A stretch of DNA of 64,000 nt from Mesorhizobium loti. Its GTDB lineage: Bacteria; Pseudomonadota; Alphaproteobacteria; Rhizobiales; Rhizobiaceae. The notes beneath the pieces are model-generated. The model did no database searches. It was not told the origin of the DNA and was given only the letters and a program-made list of their open reading frames with translations. Position 1 is the first letter of the stretch, and every line of letters begins with the position of its first letter. The translations under genes were made by a program, and so were the position numbers. Where the stretch lies: positions 5,255,020-5,319,019 of the forward strand of contig AP017605.1 in the NCBI GenBank assembly GCA_002356515.1, given 5' to 3'. Shown here piece by piece: positions 50,327 to 62,961 of the stretch.

Positions 50327-50674
50327 TCAACTCACGTCATCCGTGGGGATTACGGTTTCCGTTATATTACTCTGAGCACAGGAATGCTCCTTTCTGATCG
50401 CGTCGCAGGATTCGGTGAAGGCGACGTCCAGCAGATAACCCAGAAGTTCCAGCCCGTGAGAGGCCGCCAACTGGCGCATCTCGTCGAGTCGGCAGATGAT
50501 GACGCCAAGGGCTGCGACGCGGCTTTCTGTGCCTTGCTGGTCCGTCCCTCCCGCCTCCGTTGTTGAAGCGTGTCGCCTGGCGCCGAGAAGGCTTGCGTCG
50601 GCTGTTGGTGGAACCTGGGACGTGCTGACGCAGGTTAGCCTGCGACCAAAGGAGTTCCTGCGATCCCGGTTCAT
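50327..50674 (-). CDS. Small protein trailing the nad operon
   Basis: A 115-residue protein with GGAGAGGAC just before the ATG at 50674, 10 bases after nadC. The N-terminal ~45 residues are Arg/Ser/Thr-rich and probably disordered; the rest, RVAALGVIICRLDEMRQLAA then LELLGYLLDVAFTESCDAIR, looks like a helical bundle. I do not recognise a family. Its position makes it part of the nadABC transcript. Confidence 0.6.
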   Translation of the reverse strand: MNRDRRNSFGRRLTCVSTSQVPPTADASLLGARRHASTTEAGGTDQQGTESRVAALGVIICRLDEMRQLAASHGLELLGYLLDVAFTESCDAIRKEHSCAQSNITETVIPTDDVS

Positions 50675-50684
50675 GTCCTCTCCA

Positions 50685-51566
50685 TCAGTTCAGATGCCTG
50701 TTGCAATTTCGGTCGGCCGGCATGTCGAGACCAATGTCGAGGATGGGCGCGCTGTGGGTAAGCCAGCCGACCGATATGAGGTCGACGCCGGTCGCCGCAA
50801 TTGCCGGGGCGCTCGCCCGCGTCACCCGGCCCGAAGCCTCGGTGATCGCGCGGCCACCGACCATAGCCACAGCCTGCGCAAGGTCCTCGACCGACATGTT
50901 GTCGAGGAGCACGGCGTCGACGCCCGCTGTAAGCGCGATCTCCAACTGGTCCAGCCTGTCGACCTCGACCTCGATCTTGACCATGTGACCGATGGCGCGG
51001 CGCGCCCGCTCGATTGCGGTGCGGATATCGCCGGCAATGGCGATGTGGTTGTCCTTGATCAGCACGGCGTCGTCGAGCGCGAAGCGGTGATTGGCACCGC
51101 CGCCCGCTCGTACCGCATACTTTTCCAGGACACGCAGGCCGGGCGTCGTTTTGCGTGTGCACACGATTTTTGCGTTATGGCCCCTCACCGCGTTTACGAG
51201 CGTAGCCGTTGCCGTCGCGATGCCGCTGAGTTTGCATAAGAAATTGAGCGCCGTCCGCTCCGCCGTCAGCAGGCTGCGCGCCGGCCCGTTTACGATCGCG
51301 ATGGTCTGGCCGGCCGAGACCTTGCCGCCCTCAGGACACCGCAGCTGGATGCTGATCCCGGGATCGACCAGCAGGAAGGCAAACATGACCAAGTCGAGCC
51401 CGGCAACAACGCCTGCCTGCCGGGCATTCAACGCCAGCGTCGCTTTGAAATCGGCGGGGATGATCGCATCGCTCGTGATGTCGCCGGCTCTGCCCAGGTC
51501 TTCAAGCAGGGCAGAACGCACGATGGGCTCCATGATGATCTGGGGAAGTGGTGCAAGTGAAGTCAT
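50685..51566 (-). CDS. nadC: Nicotinate-nucleotide pyrophosphorylase (quinolinate PRTase)
   Basis: A 293-residue enzyme making nicotinate mononucleotide from quinolinate and PRPP. Marks: EDLGRAGDITSDAII, LLTAERTALNFLCKLSGIAT, TRKTTPGLRVLEKYAVRAGG, LIKDNHI, EVEVDRLDQ, and VLLDNMS, ASGRVT and SVGWLTHSA at the end. The ATG at 51566 comes one base after the nadB stop. Confidence 0.95.
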   Translation of the reverse strand: MTSLAPLPQIIMEPIVRSALLEDLGRAGDITSDAIIPADFKATLALNARQAGVVAGLDLVMFAFLLVDPGISIQLRCPEGGKVSAGQTIAIVNGPARSLLTAERTALNFLCKLSGIATATATLVNAVRGHNAKIVCTRKTTPGLRVLEKYAVRAGGGANHRFALDDAVLIKDNHIAIAGDIRTAIERARRAIGHMVKIEVEVDRLDQLEIALTAGVDAVLLDNMSVEDLAQAVAMVGGRAITEASGRVTRASAPAIAATGVDLISVGWLTHSAPILDIGLDMPADRNCNRHLN

Positions 51567-51567
51567 G

Positions 51568-53109
51568 TCAACGGCTCCGTTCGGATGCTTGCCATCTGAG
51601 CGTGACGGCATTCTCAAAAGCTGTGCAGAGCGTCAATCGTGAGGGGAGGGCGGCGGGATCGCGCCCGGGGAAATCGGATCGAAAGTGGGAGCCGCGGCTC
51701 TCCTCGCGCCGAAGGGCGGCGATCGCCATCAACAATGCCACCAGGGCCGGATCGGCCGCGGCCGTCTCGCAAACAGAGATCGGCAGCAGTGTCGCGACCG
51801 TGTCGCACAATGATTTCCCATTCCGAACAATGCCAAGCGCATTGGACACAATTGGGCGAATAGGTGAAGGGTCGGGCCGGATGGGAACAGTTGCCGGAAG
51901 CCTAGGCCACTGCCAACCCGCAGAGGTACCCGCGACGCTTTCAGCCACCCAGGCGGCGGTTGCAACCGCTTCGGTCAGCGAGTTGCTGGCAAGCCGGTTG
52001 GCGCCATGCAGTCCTGTGCATGCGACTTCGCCACAGGCCCACAGGCCGCTAACGGAAGTTCGCCCCTCGGCGTCAACGGCCACGCCGCCCATGTGATAGT
52101 GAGCAGCGGGCCGTACGGGAATGGGTTCCACCGCCGGATCGATGCCGGCATGCTTGCAAATAGCGTCGATTGCCGAAAAGCGTCTTGCGAATTTCTGCCC
52201 GAGACAATGTCGGGCATCGAGATAGACGCCATGCCCGGCTGCGAGCTGATCGGAGATCGCCCGCGCGACCACATCGCGCGATGCGAGTTCTGCCCCGGGC
52301 GTGTCTGCCAGGAAGCGATGGCCGTGCTCATCGATCAGCACCGCGCCTTCGCCACGCACTGCTTCGCTGACAAGCGGCATTGGCCGGCGCGCAATGTCGA
52401 GGGCCGTCGGGTGGAATTGCACGAATTCGAGATCGGCTAGTTCCGCTCCAGCACAGGCTGCCAGCGCCAGGCCGTGCCCGAATGAGGAGAGCGGATTGGT
52501 TGTATCGCAAAACAGGCCGCCTATCCCACCGGTCGCCAGCACCACGCGGCGTGTGGGCAATGCGAACACGGCGCCATGCAGGACAGTCAGCAAGCCAACA
52601 ATGCTGCCCTCCGCGACAACCAAGCGAAGCGCTGTCATGCCTTCCATGATCGTGATCGAACGGGTTCGCCGCGCCACGCCGAGTAGCGCCCGAAACAACT
52701 CGCGGCCAGTTGCGTCGCCGGCGGCGTGCACGATGCGGCGACGCGAATGCGCCGCTTCCAGGCCCAGCTGCAGCCTCCCGTCTAGCGAGCGGTCGAAAGG
52801 AGCACCAAGACGAATGAGATTCTCGACGGCTTGAGGTGCGGCCTCTACCACCCGCCTGGCCATTTGTTCGTCGCAAAGCCCATCGCCGGCAGCAAGCGTA
52901 TCGGCGAGGTGCAGGTCGGGGCTGTCGTCCTCCCCCAGACTCGCTGCGAGCCCGCCCTGGGCTAGAATGCTCGAGCCTTCGGTTCCGAGCGAGGTCCTTG
53001 ACAGAAGGACGACTGGTTGCGGCGCCAAGTGTAGCGCCGTCATGAGCCCGGCGATACCAGCGCCGATGATGACCGGCGCTCCGCCAATGTGATGGATGTC
53101 CGCCGTCAT
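51568..53109 (-). CDS. nadB: L-aspartate oxidase
   Basis: A 513-residue flavoenzyme oxidising aspartate to iminoaspartate. It has the FAD motif [49 protein letters not shown] and the active-site [20 protein letters not shown]. Overlaps nadA by 4 bases. Near-normal length with a somewhat short C-terminal helical domain. Confidence 0.95.
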   Translation of the reverse strand: MTADIHHIGGAPVIIGAGIAGLMTALHLAPQPVVLLSRTSLGTEGSSILAQGGLAASLGEDDSPDLHLADTLAAGDGLCDEQMARRVVEAAPQAVENLIRLGAPFDRSLDGRLQLGLEAAHSRRRIVHAAGDATGRELFRALLGVARRTRSITIMEGMTALRLVVAEGSIVGLLTVLHGAVFALPTRRVVLATGGIGGLFCDTTNPLSSFGHGLALAACAGAELADLEFVQFHPTALDIARRPMPLVSEAVRGEGAVLIDEHGHRFLADTPGAELASRDVVARAISDQLAAGHGVYLDARHCLGQKFARRFSAIDAICKHAGIDPAVEPIPVRPAAHYHMGGVAVDAEGRTSVSGLWACGEVACTGLHGANRLASNSLTEAVATAAWVAESVAGTSAGWQWPRLPATVPIRPDPSPIRPIVSNALGIVRNGKSLCDTVATLLPISVCETAAADPALVALLMAIAALRREESRGSHFRSDFPGRDPAALPSRLTLCTAFENAVTLRWQASERSR

Positions 53110-54080
53110 ACAAAGAGCATGCGTTCCACAGCCCAGCGGGCCCGTTCAGCGACATGAGGATCGATCGTGACGACGTGGCGGTTCTCCTCGAGCGCGGTCC
53201 GGATGTTGGCGAGCGTGATGCGCTTCATATGCGGGCACAGATTGCATGGGCGCACGAAATCTACTTCCGGATGCTCGACCGCGACGTTGTCGCTCATGGA
53301 ACATTCCGTCATCAGCACCACACGCGCCGGCCTATGCCGCGCGACATAGTCGGACATCGCCGCCGTCGAGCCGGCGAAGTCGGCTTCCGCGACCACTTCA
53401 GGCGGACATTCGGGATGGGCAAGTACACTGATGCCGGGATGGGCCTCACGCAGCTCGCGGATGTCGGCCGCGGTGAAGCGTTCGTGCACCTCGCAGCGCC
53501 CCTTCCAGGCAATGATCTCGACCTTGGTCTGCGCCGCGATGTTCTTCGCCAGATATTCATCGGGCAGCATGATCACACGCGGCGCGCCGAGCGATTTCAC
53601 CACCGCGAGCGCATTGCCCGAGGTGCAGCAGATGTCGGATTCAGCCTTCACCGCGGCGGAGGTGTTGACGTAGGTCACCACTGGAACGCTCGGATAACGC
53701 TGCCGCATCAGGCGCACGTCTTCGGCGGTGATCGACTCGGCCAGCGAACAGCCGGCGCCGAGATCCGGGATGAGCACGGTCTTGTCCGGATTGAGGAGCT
53801 TGGCGGTCTCGGCCATAAAATGCACGCCCGCGAGCACGATGATTTCGGCATCGACTGTCATCGCCTTGCGGGCCAGCGCCAGGCTGTCGCCGACGATGTC
53901 AGCCACGCAGTGAAAAATCTCCGGCGTCTGGTAGTTATGCGCCAGGATGACCGCATTGCGCTGTCGCTTCAGATTCAGGATTGCGTCGATATCCTCGACG
54001 AAGACCGACCACTCGATCGGTGGGATAACGCGCCGAACGCGGTCGTACAGTGAGGCGCTCGAAGGCAGGACGGCACTCAT
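53106..54080 (-). CDS. nadA: Quinolinate synthase
   Basis: A 324-residue [4Fe-4S] enzyme condensing iminoaspartate with DHAP. It has [67 protein letters not shown] with the first Cys, HPECPPEV, and [14 protein letters not shown] with the third cluster Cys. The ATG at 54080 follows GGAGG. First gene of nadABC, just below the operator region. Confidence 0.95.
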   Translation of the reverse strand: MSAVLPSSASLYDRVRRVIPPIEWSVFVEDIDAILNLKRQRNAVILAHNYQTPEIFHCVADIVGDSLALARKAMTVDAEIIVLAGVHFMAETAKLLNPDKTVLIPDLGAGCSLAESITAEDVRLMRQRYPSVPVVTYVNTSAAVKAESDICCTSGNALAVVKSLGAPRVIMLPDEYLAKNIAAQTKVEIIAWKGRCEVHERFTAADIRELREAHPGISVLAHPECPPEVVAEADFAGSTAAMSDYVARHRPARVVLMTECSMSDNVAVEHPEVDFVRPCNLCPHMKRITLANIRTALEENRHVVTIDPHVAERARWAVERMLFV

Positions 54081-54091
54081 CGAGCCTCCAG

Positions 54092-54138
54092 TTATAGTCC
54101 ATCTGATTATAAGATATATATAATCGTTGTGACTATAA
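54092..54138. promoter_or_regulatory. Nested palindromes, probable NrtR operator of nadABC
   Basis: TTATAGTC (54092-54099) pairs with GACTATAA (54131-54138); inside, GATTATA (54105-54111) pairs with TATAATC (54118-54124). The AT-rich block lies between the regulator's stop and nadA. NrtR sites of related bacteria are TTATA-type palindromes, so this probably binds the adjacent regulator. Confidence 0.6.
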
Positions 54139-54144
54139 GGGGTG

Positions 54145-55104
54145 TCAAGCCCGTGCGAGCGGTAATTTTGTGCCGGCCACAGGCCTCTCGTCGAGAATAG
54201 TATGGTGGAAGCGGTAGAGCTGCGCAGGCCGGCCGCCGGTCTCGGCGGTCGTCGCCCCGGTCTTCTCAACCAGTTCCTGCTGCTCTATGAGCCGGCGAAA
54301 GTTCGGCTTGTTGATGAGCCTGCCGGAGAGCGCCTCCACAGTTCGCTGTAGCTGCAAAAGCGTGAAGAGCGGCGGCATCAGTTCGAACACAACAGGCCGG
54401 TATTTAATTTTGGAGCGCAGTCGTGCAATAGCCGTTGCCAGAATGCGGCGGTGATCGGCGATCATCGATCTGCCCGGCACGGAAGGGAGGATGGCCGAAA
54501 CTCCGCCGCGCTTTGCTTCCTCCACCAGGGCGGCTTCGTAGAGCAGCTCGTAGCGCTGCAGCGCGAGTTCTTCGTTCCATGCCCGGCCGTCCAAGGCAAA
54601 GGCAACCGCCGCTCGCCGTCGGCGATCGAAGCGCGTCGCGCCGTCGTCCGCGCCGTCCGCCCATTCGATAAGGCGCGGCCGCAATTCTTCCAGCACTATC
54701 GGGGGCCTGCCGGACCGATGATCCTCCCACGGGAAATAGTCGTACCAGCTGGCCCAACTGCGCCTGCCCGAGGCGCCCGCATCTTCTTCGCGGGTGAGTG
54801 CGAGATAGCTGATCGAGATCACGCGCTGGTTGGCGCCGACCCGATCGCGATCGGCAAAGGTGTAGAGCTGCTCGATATAACCGAGAGGCTGACCGGTCTG
54901 CAGTTCCACCCATGCCCTAAGCCCCGACTGGAGCGAACGATGAGCGAGCTCAAACGGGCCCGAGGGAAGAGCGGCCCCCTGTTCGATGGTCAGAACACAT
55001 GGTCCAGCGTCGTTCACGGCGACCACGACTGCGATCAGGTCGGCGTTGACATTGTTGGTCTTGCCTATGGTTCTGCCTTTCCTTGGTCCTTTGGCCTGAT
55101 CCAT
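54145..55104 (-). CDS. NrtR-like nudix regulator of NAD synthesis
   Basis: A 319-residue protein with an N-terminal nudix-like domain ([20 protein letters not shown], then [20 protein letters not shown] and SISYLALTR) and a C-terminal winged helix ([21 protein letters not shown] region, [20 protein letters not shown]). NrtR proteins sense ADP-ribose or NAD and repress NAD genes. It stands immediately upstream of nadABC on the same strand, with palindromes in between. The strict nudix catalytic box is degenerate, as in other NrtR. Confidence 0.85.
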   Translation of the reverse strand: MDQAKGPRKGRTIGKTNNVNADLIAVVVAVNDAGPCVLTIEQGAALPSGPFELAHRSLQSGLRAWVELQTGQPLGYIEQLYTFADRDRVGANQRVISISYLALTREEDAGASGRRSWASWYDYFPWEDHRSGRPPIVLEELRPRLIEWADGADDGATRFDRRRRAAVAFALDGRAWNEELALQRYELLYEAALVEEAKRGGVSAILPSVPGRSMIADHRRILATAIARLRSKIKYRPVVFELMPPLFTLLQLQRTVEALSGRLINKPNFRRLIEQQELVEKTGATTAETGGRPAQLYRFHHTILDERPVAGTKLPLARA

Positions 55105-55679
55105 GGTTCCTGAGCCACTTGGGTTAGACCTCCGTGCGAACTGTCTAAACCGATTTAGTTCTGTTCTTTATCATACCAATCGTCGCGTCAACACCACGCG
55201 CTGTGGCGACTTTACCTCTTCGAACCTGCACAAAAATATGCCAAACGCGACACTCGCCGTGGGTGACGCTGGGTGAGGAGAGACGTCGATTGAGCGTCGG
55301 AGGTATCGTAAAAGGCGATCACGCCGCCGGATATGCGTAGCGAAAGGCAGCACGGCGCTTATCTGCCTGACGACCTACACCACTCCGGTAAGGTTGGTTG
55401 ACGGCGCACTGTTCTCCGTTTCAATGGCGAGACATCCGGCACGGGGCCGGCGGAGCGACATGGCCATCGGACCGACCATGACGGCGCTGCGTTTGCGCCA
55501 ACTTGACTGGGATACCAAGCGCCATGCGGTCGAGCGGGCCGTGGATTGCGGCCGGCGCCAACAGGAGGGCTGCAACGCCTCACCGACGGAGGTCCGAGCC
55601 GTACCAATCAACGCTAATTTGTCCCAGCTATTCGCCTCGCGCGCTATCTCGTGGCCCCGCTTGAAATCCGACAGCAGGT
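55105..55679. other. Gene-poor stretch between the nrtR-like gene and nifA
   Basis: About 575 bases, with no supported gene, repeat or operator. A plus-strand frame at 55394-55693 and minus-strand frames over the same bases have antisense-like composition and no ribosome sites. Confidence 0.35.
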
Positions 55680-57503
<1,824 letters not shown>

Positions 57504-57997
57504 CTCGCGCCATGAAATCGATGCCCGAGGCAAGTGCGCCTATTGTCCAGCGCGTGGATGTCCTTGGCGAATCGCATTCGTCGGCGTCTTCGCTCCGCAG
57601 GCCGCTGCACAATCGACGAGTTTGCTCGCCTCGCCCTTGCACGCGGGGATTCATTGAAACACGAAAAGGCGTTGATGAAGATAGTCGTGACGATTGATCC
57701 GTCAGCAAGACGGACGTCTGCAGCCGGCTTTTCGCGCGCAATGAAATTGCCATTGAGATGATAGCTAATGTCGATGCCAGTCAGGCCCCGGCCGCGAGCA
57801 AGTGCGGCCCTGGCAAGATGGGGCGGCGTCATGCGGTCGATAGCAAAGCGGAGCGATGCTTGACGCATGGCTTTCCTCTCTCTTCATGAAGTGCGGGTCG
57901 TCGTTCTCGGCTGACTGGCTTCCGCCGCGCAGCAATCATTCGTTGTTAAACGAGACCGGAATGAGGCAGGTGAGTCAATCAAACTCCCGCTGCTTTT

Positions 57998-58013
57998 CTT
58001 TCATGAATGAAAG
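57998..58013. promoter_or_regulatory. Candidate FixV operator
   Basis: CTTTCAT-GA-ATGAAAG, a 7-2-7 palindrome of LacI-operator style between the LacI-type gene and the nifA unit. A related site is kept in the decayed copy at 10516-10531. Confidence 0.5.
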
Positions 58014-58049
58014 GAAATTAGGCTCTCATGATAGTATTTTATCAGTTTT

Positions 58050-59081
58050 TCAGATGTTTTCCGGCAGATAGATCTCAAACGGCAGAAAAGTCTGCCCAAG
58101 CGTCTCCGAAGTGCCGACCTTGATGGCCTGGGCCATCAGCGTCATCAGTTCCTGGCAAAGCAGGCGCTGGGGCGTGGCGACCGACATCGTGATCATGCCA
58201 TCTGCGAGTGCAGCCCGTGACTCCGGCGTGATCTCGTTAACGATCGCGACGAGACCCCGGCTTTCGCCTTCTTCACGGAGCGCGGAGATCGCTCCCTCCA
58301 TACCTCCGCCGGCCACATAGAAGCCGGTGAGTTCGGGTTCCCGTTGCATGAGATCCAGCGTGGCCTCGTAGGTGATCTGCCGTGCCTCAAGGTTCACGAG
58401 CGGATCGAGCAGCTCGAATGCCGGTGCATTCTCACGGAAATAGGAGCGAAAGCCGACCTCCCGCAGCTCCTGCCCCTGAAAACGGTGGCTGCCGACAAAA
58501 ACCGCCACCTTGCCCGGCCGTCTTGCGACCTTTGAAAGCATCCACGCTGTCGTCCGCCCGACCTTGCGGTTGTCGAGGCCGATATAACCCTCACGAACAC
58601 CTTCGGCGAAATCGGAAAGCAGCGAGAAAACGGGGATGCCTTTTGCCTTGAGTTCTTGGACGGCTGCCGTGATCGCCGGATGGTCCGGCGCCACCATGGC
58701 GATCGCGTGGCAGCGCGCTCCGAATTCCTTGAGCAATGGAATAAGGTCGCATGGCATGTGCGACGGCGCGAATTCGATGAGCGAAGTGCCATGGAAGCAC
58801 TTCGCCGCGTTGACCGCCGCTTCGACCTCACGCGCGAAGCCCTGGTAGAAGTGGTGAGTCGGTTTTCTCAAGATGAAGCCAAGCCGATATTGCGGCAGGT
58901 CCGGCTGCAGGCGCTGCTTGATAAGACCTGCGGCGTGATATCCGATGGCCTGTGCCGCCGCTAAGACCCGCTGCGCAGTCTCCTTCCGCACCGGATGACG
59001 GGCATTCAGAACTCGGTCAACGGTGGCAACACTAACCCCGGCTTCCCGGGCGATATCAGCAATTATGGGTCGCTTCGCCAT
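58050..59081 (-). CDS. fixV: LacI/GalR-family regulator, FixV-like
   Basis: A 343-residue repressor/activator. The N-terminal helix-turn-helix reads IADIAREAGVSVATVDRVLN, followed by the hinge and a periplasmic-binding-protein-like sensor domain (YRLGFILRKPTHHFYQGFAR, then GYIGLDNRKVGRTTAWML and GFYVAGGGMEGAISALRE). M. loti R7A has a LacI/GalR-family regulator, FixV, that activates nifA2 in symbiosis; position directly upstream of nifA fits that protein. The ATG at 59081 (MAKRP) fits LacI N-termini; 59105 is an alternative. Confidence 0.8.
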   Translation of the reverse strand: MAKRPIIADIAREAGVSVATVDRVLNARHPVRKETAQRVLAAAQAIGYHAAGLIKQRLQPDLPQYRLGFILRKPTHHFYQGFAREVEAAVNAAKCFHGTSLIEFAPSHMPCDLIPLLKEFGARCHAIAMVAPDHPAITAAVQELKAKGIPVFSLLSDFAEGVREGYIGLDNRKVGRTTAWMLSKVARRPGKVAVFVGSHRFQGQELREVGFRSYFRENAPAFELLDPLVNLEARQITYEATLDLMQREPELTGFYVAGGGMEGAISALREEGESRGLVAIVNEITPESRAALADGMITMSVATPQRLLCQELMTLMAQAIKVGTSETLGQTFLPFEIYLPENI

Positions 59082-59399
59082 TGTTCGAGTCTGATTAAAC
59101 GACATCAAGAAGAAATCCGGCAAAGGTCGATTCAGTAAAATCTGTCATTCCTGCATTGATCCTGTTCGCTACCGAATTCTGGTCGTGGCATGGTGCGAGG
59201 TAGAAGCCGAAATGTAGAGCCTGGGCGAATTGTTCAGCCGTGCCGACGGCTCCGACCCAGCTCCGCGCCCGGTTCCACGAACCGTCGCAAACTTCGGAGG
59301 CATTAAGCGCATCATCGAGGGCTTGTGTGTCGTGACCGGTGCAAGACCTTCGCAAGGCGCAGATGATTTTGCACCCACTGCATTTCGGGATTGTTGATT

Positions 59400-60833
59400 T
59401 CATCGGCCCGCGAGAGTTTGTTTGGAACCCGCGGCCCGATCGTCCGGCGTTTGGGACCAGCCAGGCGATTCAACCGGCAGCGATGCTGCCGAGTTGCTCG
59501 GCGCGGGCGTTATCAGTGGCTGGCCGGTTGATGTCTCGGCAGGCTGGTGGCCGCAGAATGCAGCTTTCAATTGCGCCTGATCCAGTTCGCCTTCCCAGCG
59601 GGCGACGACGAGCGATGCCACCGCGTTACCGACCAAATTCGTCAGTGCCCTGCATTCCGACATGAAGCGATCGACGCCAAGGATCAGCGCCATTCCAGCA
59701 ACGGGAACTGCCGGCACCACGGAGAGCGTAGCGGCCAACGTGACGAAGCCGGCACCTGTGACACCTGCTGCACCCTTGGAGGAAAGCATCGCGACGAGCA
59801 GCAGCAGGACCTGATCGCCAACTGACAAATCCGTATTCGTCGCCTGCGCGATGAAAAGGGCCGCGAGGGTCATGTAGATATTGGTGCCATCCAGATTGAA
59901 GGAATATCCGGTCGGGATAACCAGGCCCACGACCGAGCGCTTGGCGCCGGCCTTTTCCATTTTCTCCATGAGAGAGGGCAGCGCAGCCTCGGAGGAGGAC
60001 GTTCCGAGGACCAGCAGCAGCTCTTCCTTTATGTAGCGGATAAGAGAAAAGATCGAGAAGCCATTGTAGCGACAGACTGCACCGAGAACCCCGAATACGA
60101 AGAGGAAGGCCGTGAGATAGAAGGTCCCGACCAGCATCGCAAGGTTGGCTACCGAACCGATGCCATATTTGCCAATCGTGAAGGCCATTGCTCCGAAAGC
60201 ACCGATCGGCGCGGCTTTCATCAGGATGCCGACCAATTTGAAAACGGGTGCAGTGAGGTCCTGAAGGAAGGAAAGAACCGATTTGCCCGATTCTCCGACC
60301 ATCGCCAGCGCGATGCCGAAGAGGACGGAGAAGAACAACACCTGTAGAATGTCGCCTTCCACAAAGGCGCCGACAATCGTGGTCGGGATCATGTTCATGA
60401 GGAAGCCGGTCACGGACTGCTCATGGGCCTTTGAGGCATAGCCATTGACGGCTTGGACGTCGAGCGAGGTCAGATCGATGTTGAGGCCGGCGCCAGGCTG
60501 AATGACATTGCCGACGATGAGGCCGACGATAAGCGCGAGCGTCGAGAAGGTGAAGAAATAGACCATCGCCTTGCCGGCAACACGGCCGACCTTCTGAAGA
60601 TCGCTCATGCCGGCAATTCCAGTCGACACGGTCAGAAAGATAACGGGCGCGATGATCATCTTGACGAGCTTGATGAAGGCATCGCCGAGCGGCTTCAGGT
60701 TTTCTCCGATTTGCGGATAAAAATGGCCAACCGCGACTCCGAGCAGGATTGCGACAAGCACCTGCACGTAAGGCTTGGCAAAAAGGGTCTTGCGGGGTGC
60801 GCGCTTTACGCTTGGAGCCAGTGGGGTCAACAT
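59400..60833 (-). CDS. dctA: C4-dicarboxylate transporter
   Basis: A 477-residue sodium- or proton-coupled carrier of succinate, malate and fumarate, the carbon that plants give bacteroids. Multiple membrane helices, [20 protein letters not shown], the serine-rich loop [39 protein letters not shown] and [20 protein letters not shown] are DAACS-family hallmarks. GGGAGAG precedes the ATG at 60833. Divergent from dctBD, with DctD sites and a sigma-54 promoter between them. Confidence 0.96.
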   Translation of the reverse strand: MLTPLAPSVKRAPRKTLFAKPYVQVLVAILLGVAVGHFYPQIGENLKPLGDAFIKLVKMIIAPVIFLTVSTGIAGMSDLQKVGRVAGKAMVYFFTFSTLALIVGLIVGNVIQPGAGLNIDLTSLDVQAVNGYASKAHEQSVTGFLMNMIPTTIVGAFVEGDILQVLFFSVLFGIALAMVGESGKSVLSFLQDLTAPVFKLVGILMKAAPIGAFGAMAFTIGKYGIGSVANLAMLVGTFYLTAFLFVFGVLGAVCRYNGFSIFSLIRYIKEELLLVLGTSSSEAALPSLMEKMEKAGAKRSVVGLVIPTGYSFNLDGTNIYMTLAALFIAQATNTDLSVGDQVLLLLVAMLSSKGAAGVTGAGFVTLAATLSVVPAVPVAGMALILGVDRFMSECRALTNLVGNAVASLVVARWEGELDQAQLKAAFCGHQPAETSTGQPLITPAPSNSAASLPVESPGWSQTPDDRAAGSKQTLAGR

Positions 60834-60930
60834 GTAAGTTTTCTCTCCCTGACCGGTTTGGGGCGGGCTGTTCCTCCCCGCGGCTTCTCCCATCGCGGCG
60901 CCCCGGTCGAACGCTGCTGCGTTGTTGACC

Positions 60931-60946
60931 GCAATAGCCGTGCCAA
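60931..60946 (-). promoter_or_regulatory. Sigma-54 promoter of dctA
   Basis: On the minus strand TGGCACGGCTATTGC matches the -24/-12 consensus exactly (GG-N10-GC). It lies ~98 bases before the dctA ATG. Confidence 0.9.
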
Positions 60947-61008
60947 GCCAAGAGAGCGCGGAAATCGCCGGAGCCTCAGGTACCTTCAACAAATCGCGCA
61001 GCAAGATT

Positions 61009-61056
61009 GTGCGGTTTTCCGCACGGATCGCCTTCCCTTCTGGCGGAACCCCGCAC
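61009..61056. promoter_or_regulatory. DctD binding sites (UAS) for dctA
   Basis: GTGCGG-TTTT-CCGCAC at 61009-61024 is a perfect palindrome. A weaker match, TGGCGGAACCCCGCAC, lies at 61041-61056. Two tandem DctD sites upstream of the sigma-54 promoter is the known rhizobial dctA arrangement. Confidence 0.85.
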
Positions 61057-61068
61057 TATGGTTCGTCA

Positions 61069-62961
61069 ATGATCGGTTTTAAGAATACGATGGCAGAAGA
61101 AGAAGACATGGGTAATGGCGCCTTCCAGCGCGCCCCATCGGTCTTCCCTGGTAGATCCGGCGGTCGATCTCTCTGGCTTGTGATTTTGCTTGCAATTCTT
61201 GGTGCGGCGCTCTGTTTCGTCGTCTTTGCAACGGGACGCATCGCCGGCACCAGAGCAGAGTATGCCCTACGCGACCGTGCTCTTGCCGCGTTCCCACTTG
61301 CAGCCGACAGTTTGAAAGGAGAGATCGAGAAGCAGCGAATGATTCCGCTGGTTCTGGCACGCGACGGTGCCGTTCAGGAGATGCTTCGCAGTCCGAGCAC
61401 TGCCAACGAAGCCGCGCTTGATGAGAAGCTTCGCGCCATCGCGCGCGACGCCGGCTCTTCTATACTCTACATCATTAATCCTGAGGGCGTAGCGGTTGCT
61501 GCGAGCAACGCCGGCGAGCCGACCAGTTTCGTCGGCAGCGATTACCGCTTTCGCCACTACTTCACCGAGGCGATGGCGGATGGGGCGGCTATGCAATATG
61601 CGCTCGGCACGGTTAGCGCGCGCCCTGGTCTCTATCTGTCGAGCCGGGTCGATGGGCCGGAGGGGCCGCTCGGTGTGGTTGTGGTGAAGGTGGAGCTCGA
61701 CCGCGTCGAGTCGCGTTGGCTGGAGAGCGGCTTCGTGGTCTTCACGACCGATGAGCGAGGCGTGGTTCTTGCCACGAGCGTGCCCCAATGGCGTTTTGGC
61801 GCTCTCTCACCGCTTTCCGCAAAGGAGAAGCAAACCGCTCGCGATCGTCTGCAGCTACCGGGCGTGACTTTCGAGCCGGTGCCGCTTTCCCGCCGCGGCG
61901 ACAACCTGGTCACCGCAACTCCTGAGAGTCGATCAGCCGGTTTCGTTGCGGTTTCGCAGGATCTCGGCAAAGCAGTTCCGGGCTGGCGCATGTCGTTGCT
62001 CATCCCCGCCGACACCGAGATCTCCTCGGCGGTCATGACAGCCCGCGTGACAACGCTGCTTGCCCTCGTTCTCGTTGGATTCGTCATTTTCATCATTGTT
62101 CGACGGCGGCGGGCGGCCCGGCAGCGGCAAGAAGTGCTTGTGTTGCTGAATGCGGAACTGGAGCATCGCGTCGAACTGCGCACGGCGGAGCTCCAGAGCT
62201 CGAACGCAGCGCTCGCCGGTGAGATCGCCGAGCGAGAGAACGCTGAAGCAAGAGTGCGTCGCCTGCGCGACGAACTCGCCCAGGCGAACCGCTTGTCAAT
62301 CCTGGGACAGATAACGGCCGGGGTCGCCCACGAGATCAACCAGCCGGTCGCCGCAATCCGCACCTATGCTGAAAATGCCGCGCGTCTTCTAGGGATCGGC
62401 CGGTCGCAAGAAACCGCCGAGAATCTGACCTCGATCGTCGCCATGACCGGCAGGATCGGCACGATCACTGAAACGCTAAGGTCCTTTTCCCGCCGCGCCA
62501 GCGGATCGATGGGACCGATACTGGCGGACGACGCGATCGACGGCGCTCTGTCGCTTCTTTCAGGCCGAATTCGCGATTCCGGGGTGACGATTGAACGGAA
62601 GCGGATCGATCCGTCTCCAATTGTCATGGCAAGCCGCATGCGACTGGAGCAGATACTCGTCAACCTTCTCCAGAACGCGCTTGACGCTCTGAAGGATCAA
62701 CCGGAGCCCCGCGTCGAGATAGCGCTCGCCGAAAACGGGGAAATGGTCGCTATTTCCCTTCGGGACAACGGCCCCGGCCTTGCCCCCGACATTCGCAGGA
62801 GCCTCTTCATGCCCTTCGTTACCAACAAGGAAAAGGGTCTCGGTCTTGGCCTGGTCATTTCGCAAGAGATCGCACGTGAGCTCGGCGGCTCGTTGCGGCA
62901 TGATGATGCCGGCCACGGGAGAGGGACTTCCTTCACGGTCGAGCTGAGGCGAGCGGCATGA
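61069..62961 (+). CDS. dctB: Dicarboxylate-sensing histidine kinase DctB
   Basis: A ~630-residue membrane sensor kinase. A transmembrane helix ([20 protein letters not shown]) is followed by a periplasmic sensor domain ([35 protein letters not shown]), then a second helix near residue 335. After that come a coiled coil, the phosphoacceptor His in [20 protein letters not shown], and the ATPase with RDNGPGL and [10 protein letters not shown]. It phosphorylates DctD. Start uncertain: ATG at 61069 (used), 61090 or 61108. It overlaps dctD by 4 bases. Confidence 0.93.
   Translation: MIGFKNTMAEEEDMGNGAFQRAPSVFPGRSGGRSLWLVILLAILGAALCFVVFATGRIAGTRAEYALRDRALAAFPLAADSLKGEIEKQRMIPLVLARDGAVQEMLRSPSTANEAALDEKLRAIARDAGSSILYIINPEGVAVAASNAGEPTSFVGSDYRFRHYFTEAMADGAAMQYALGTVSARPGLYLSSRVDGPEGPLGVVVVKVELDRVESRWLESGFVVFTTDERGVVLATSVPQWRFGALSPLSAKEKQTARDRLQLPGVTFEPVPLSRRGDNLVTATPESRSAGFVAVSQDLGKAVPGWRMSLLIPADTEISSAVMTARVTTLLALVLVGFVIFIIVRRRRAARQRQEVLVLLNAELEHRVELRTAELQSSNAALAGEIAERENAEARVRRLRDELAQANRLSILGQITAGVAHEINQPVAAIRTYAENAARLLGIGRSQETAENLTSIVAMTGRIGTITETLRSFSRRASGSMGPILADDAIDGALSLLSGRIRDSGVTIERKRIDPSPIVMASRMRLEQILVNLLQNALDALKDQPEPRVEIALAENGEMVAISLRDNGPGLAPDIRRSLFMPFVTNKEKGLGLGLVISQEIARELGGSLRHDDAGHGRGTSFTVELRRAA

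Noticed and set aside
50182-50330. BioR-type operator upstream of bioB
   Set aside because: No TTATCTATAA-like palindrome was found.
53154-54053. Plus-strand frame of 299 codons
   Set aside because: Antisense to nadA, full of His/Arg runs typical of a shadow frame.
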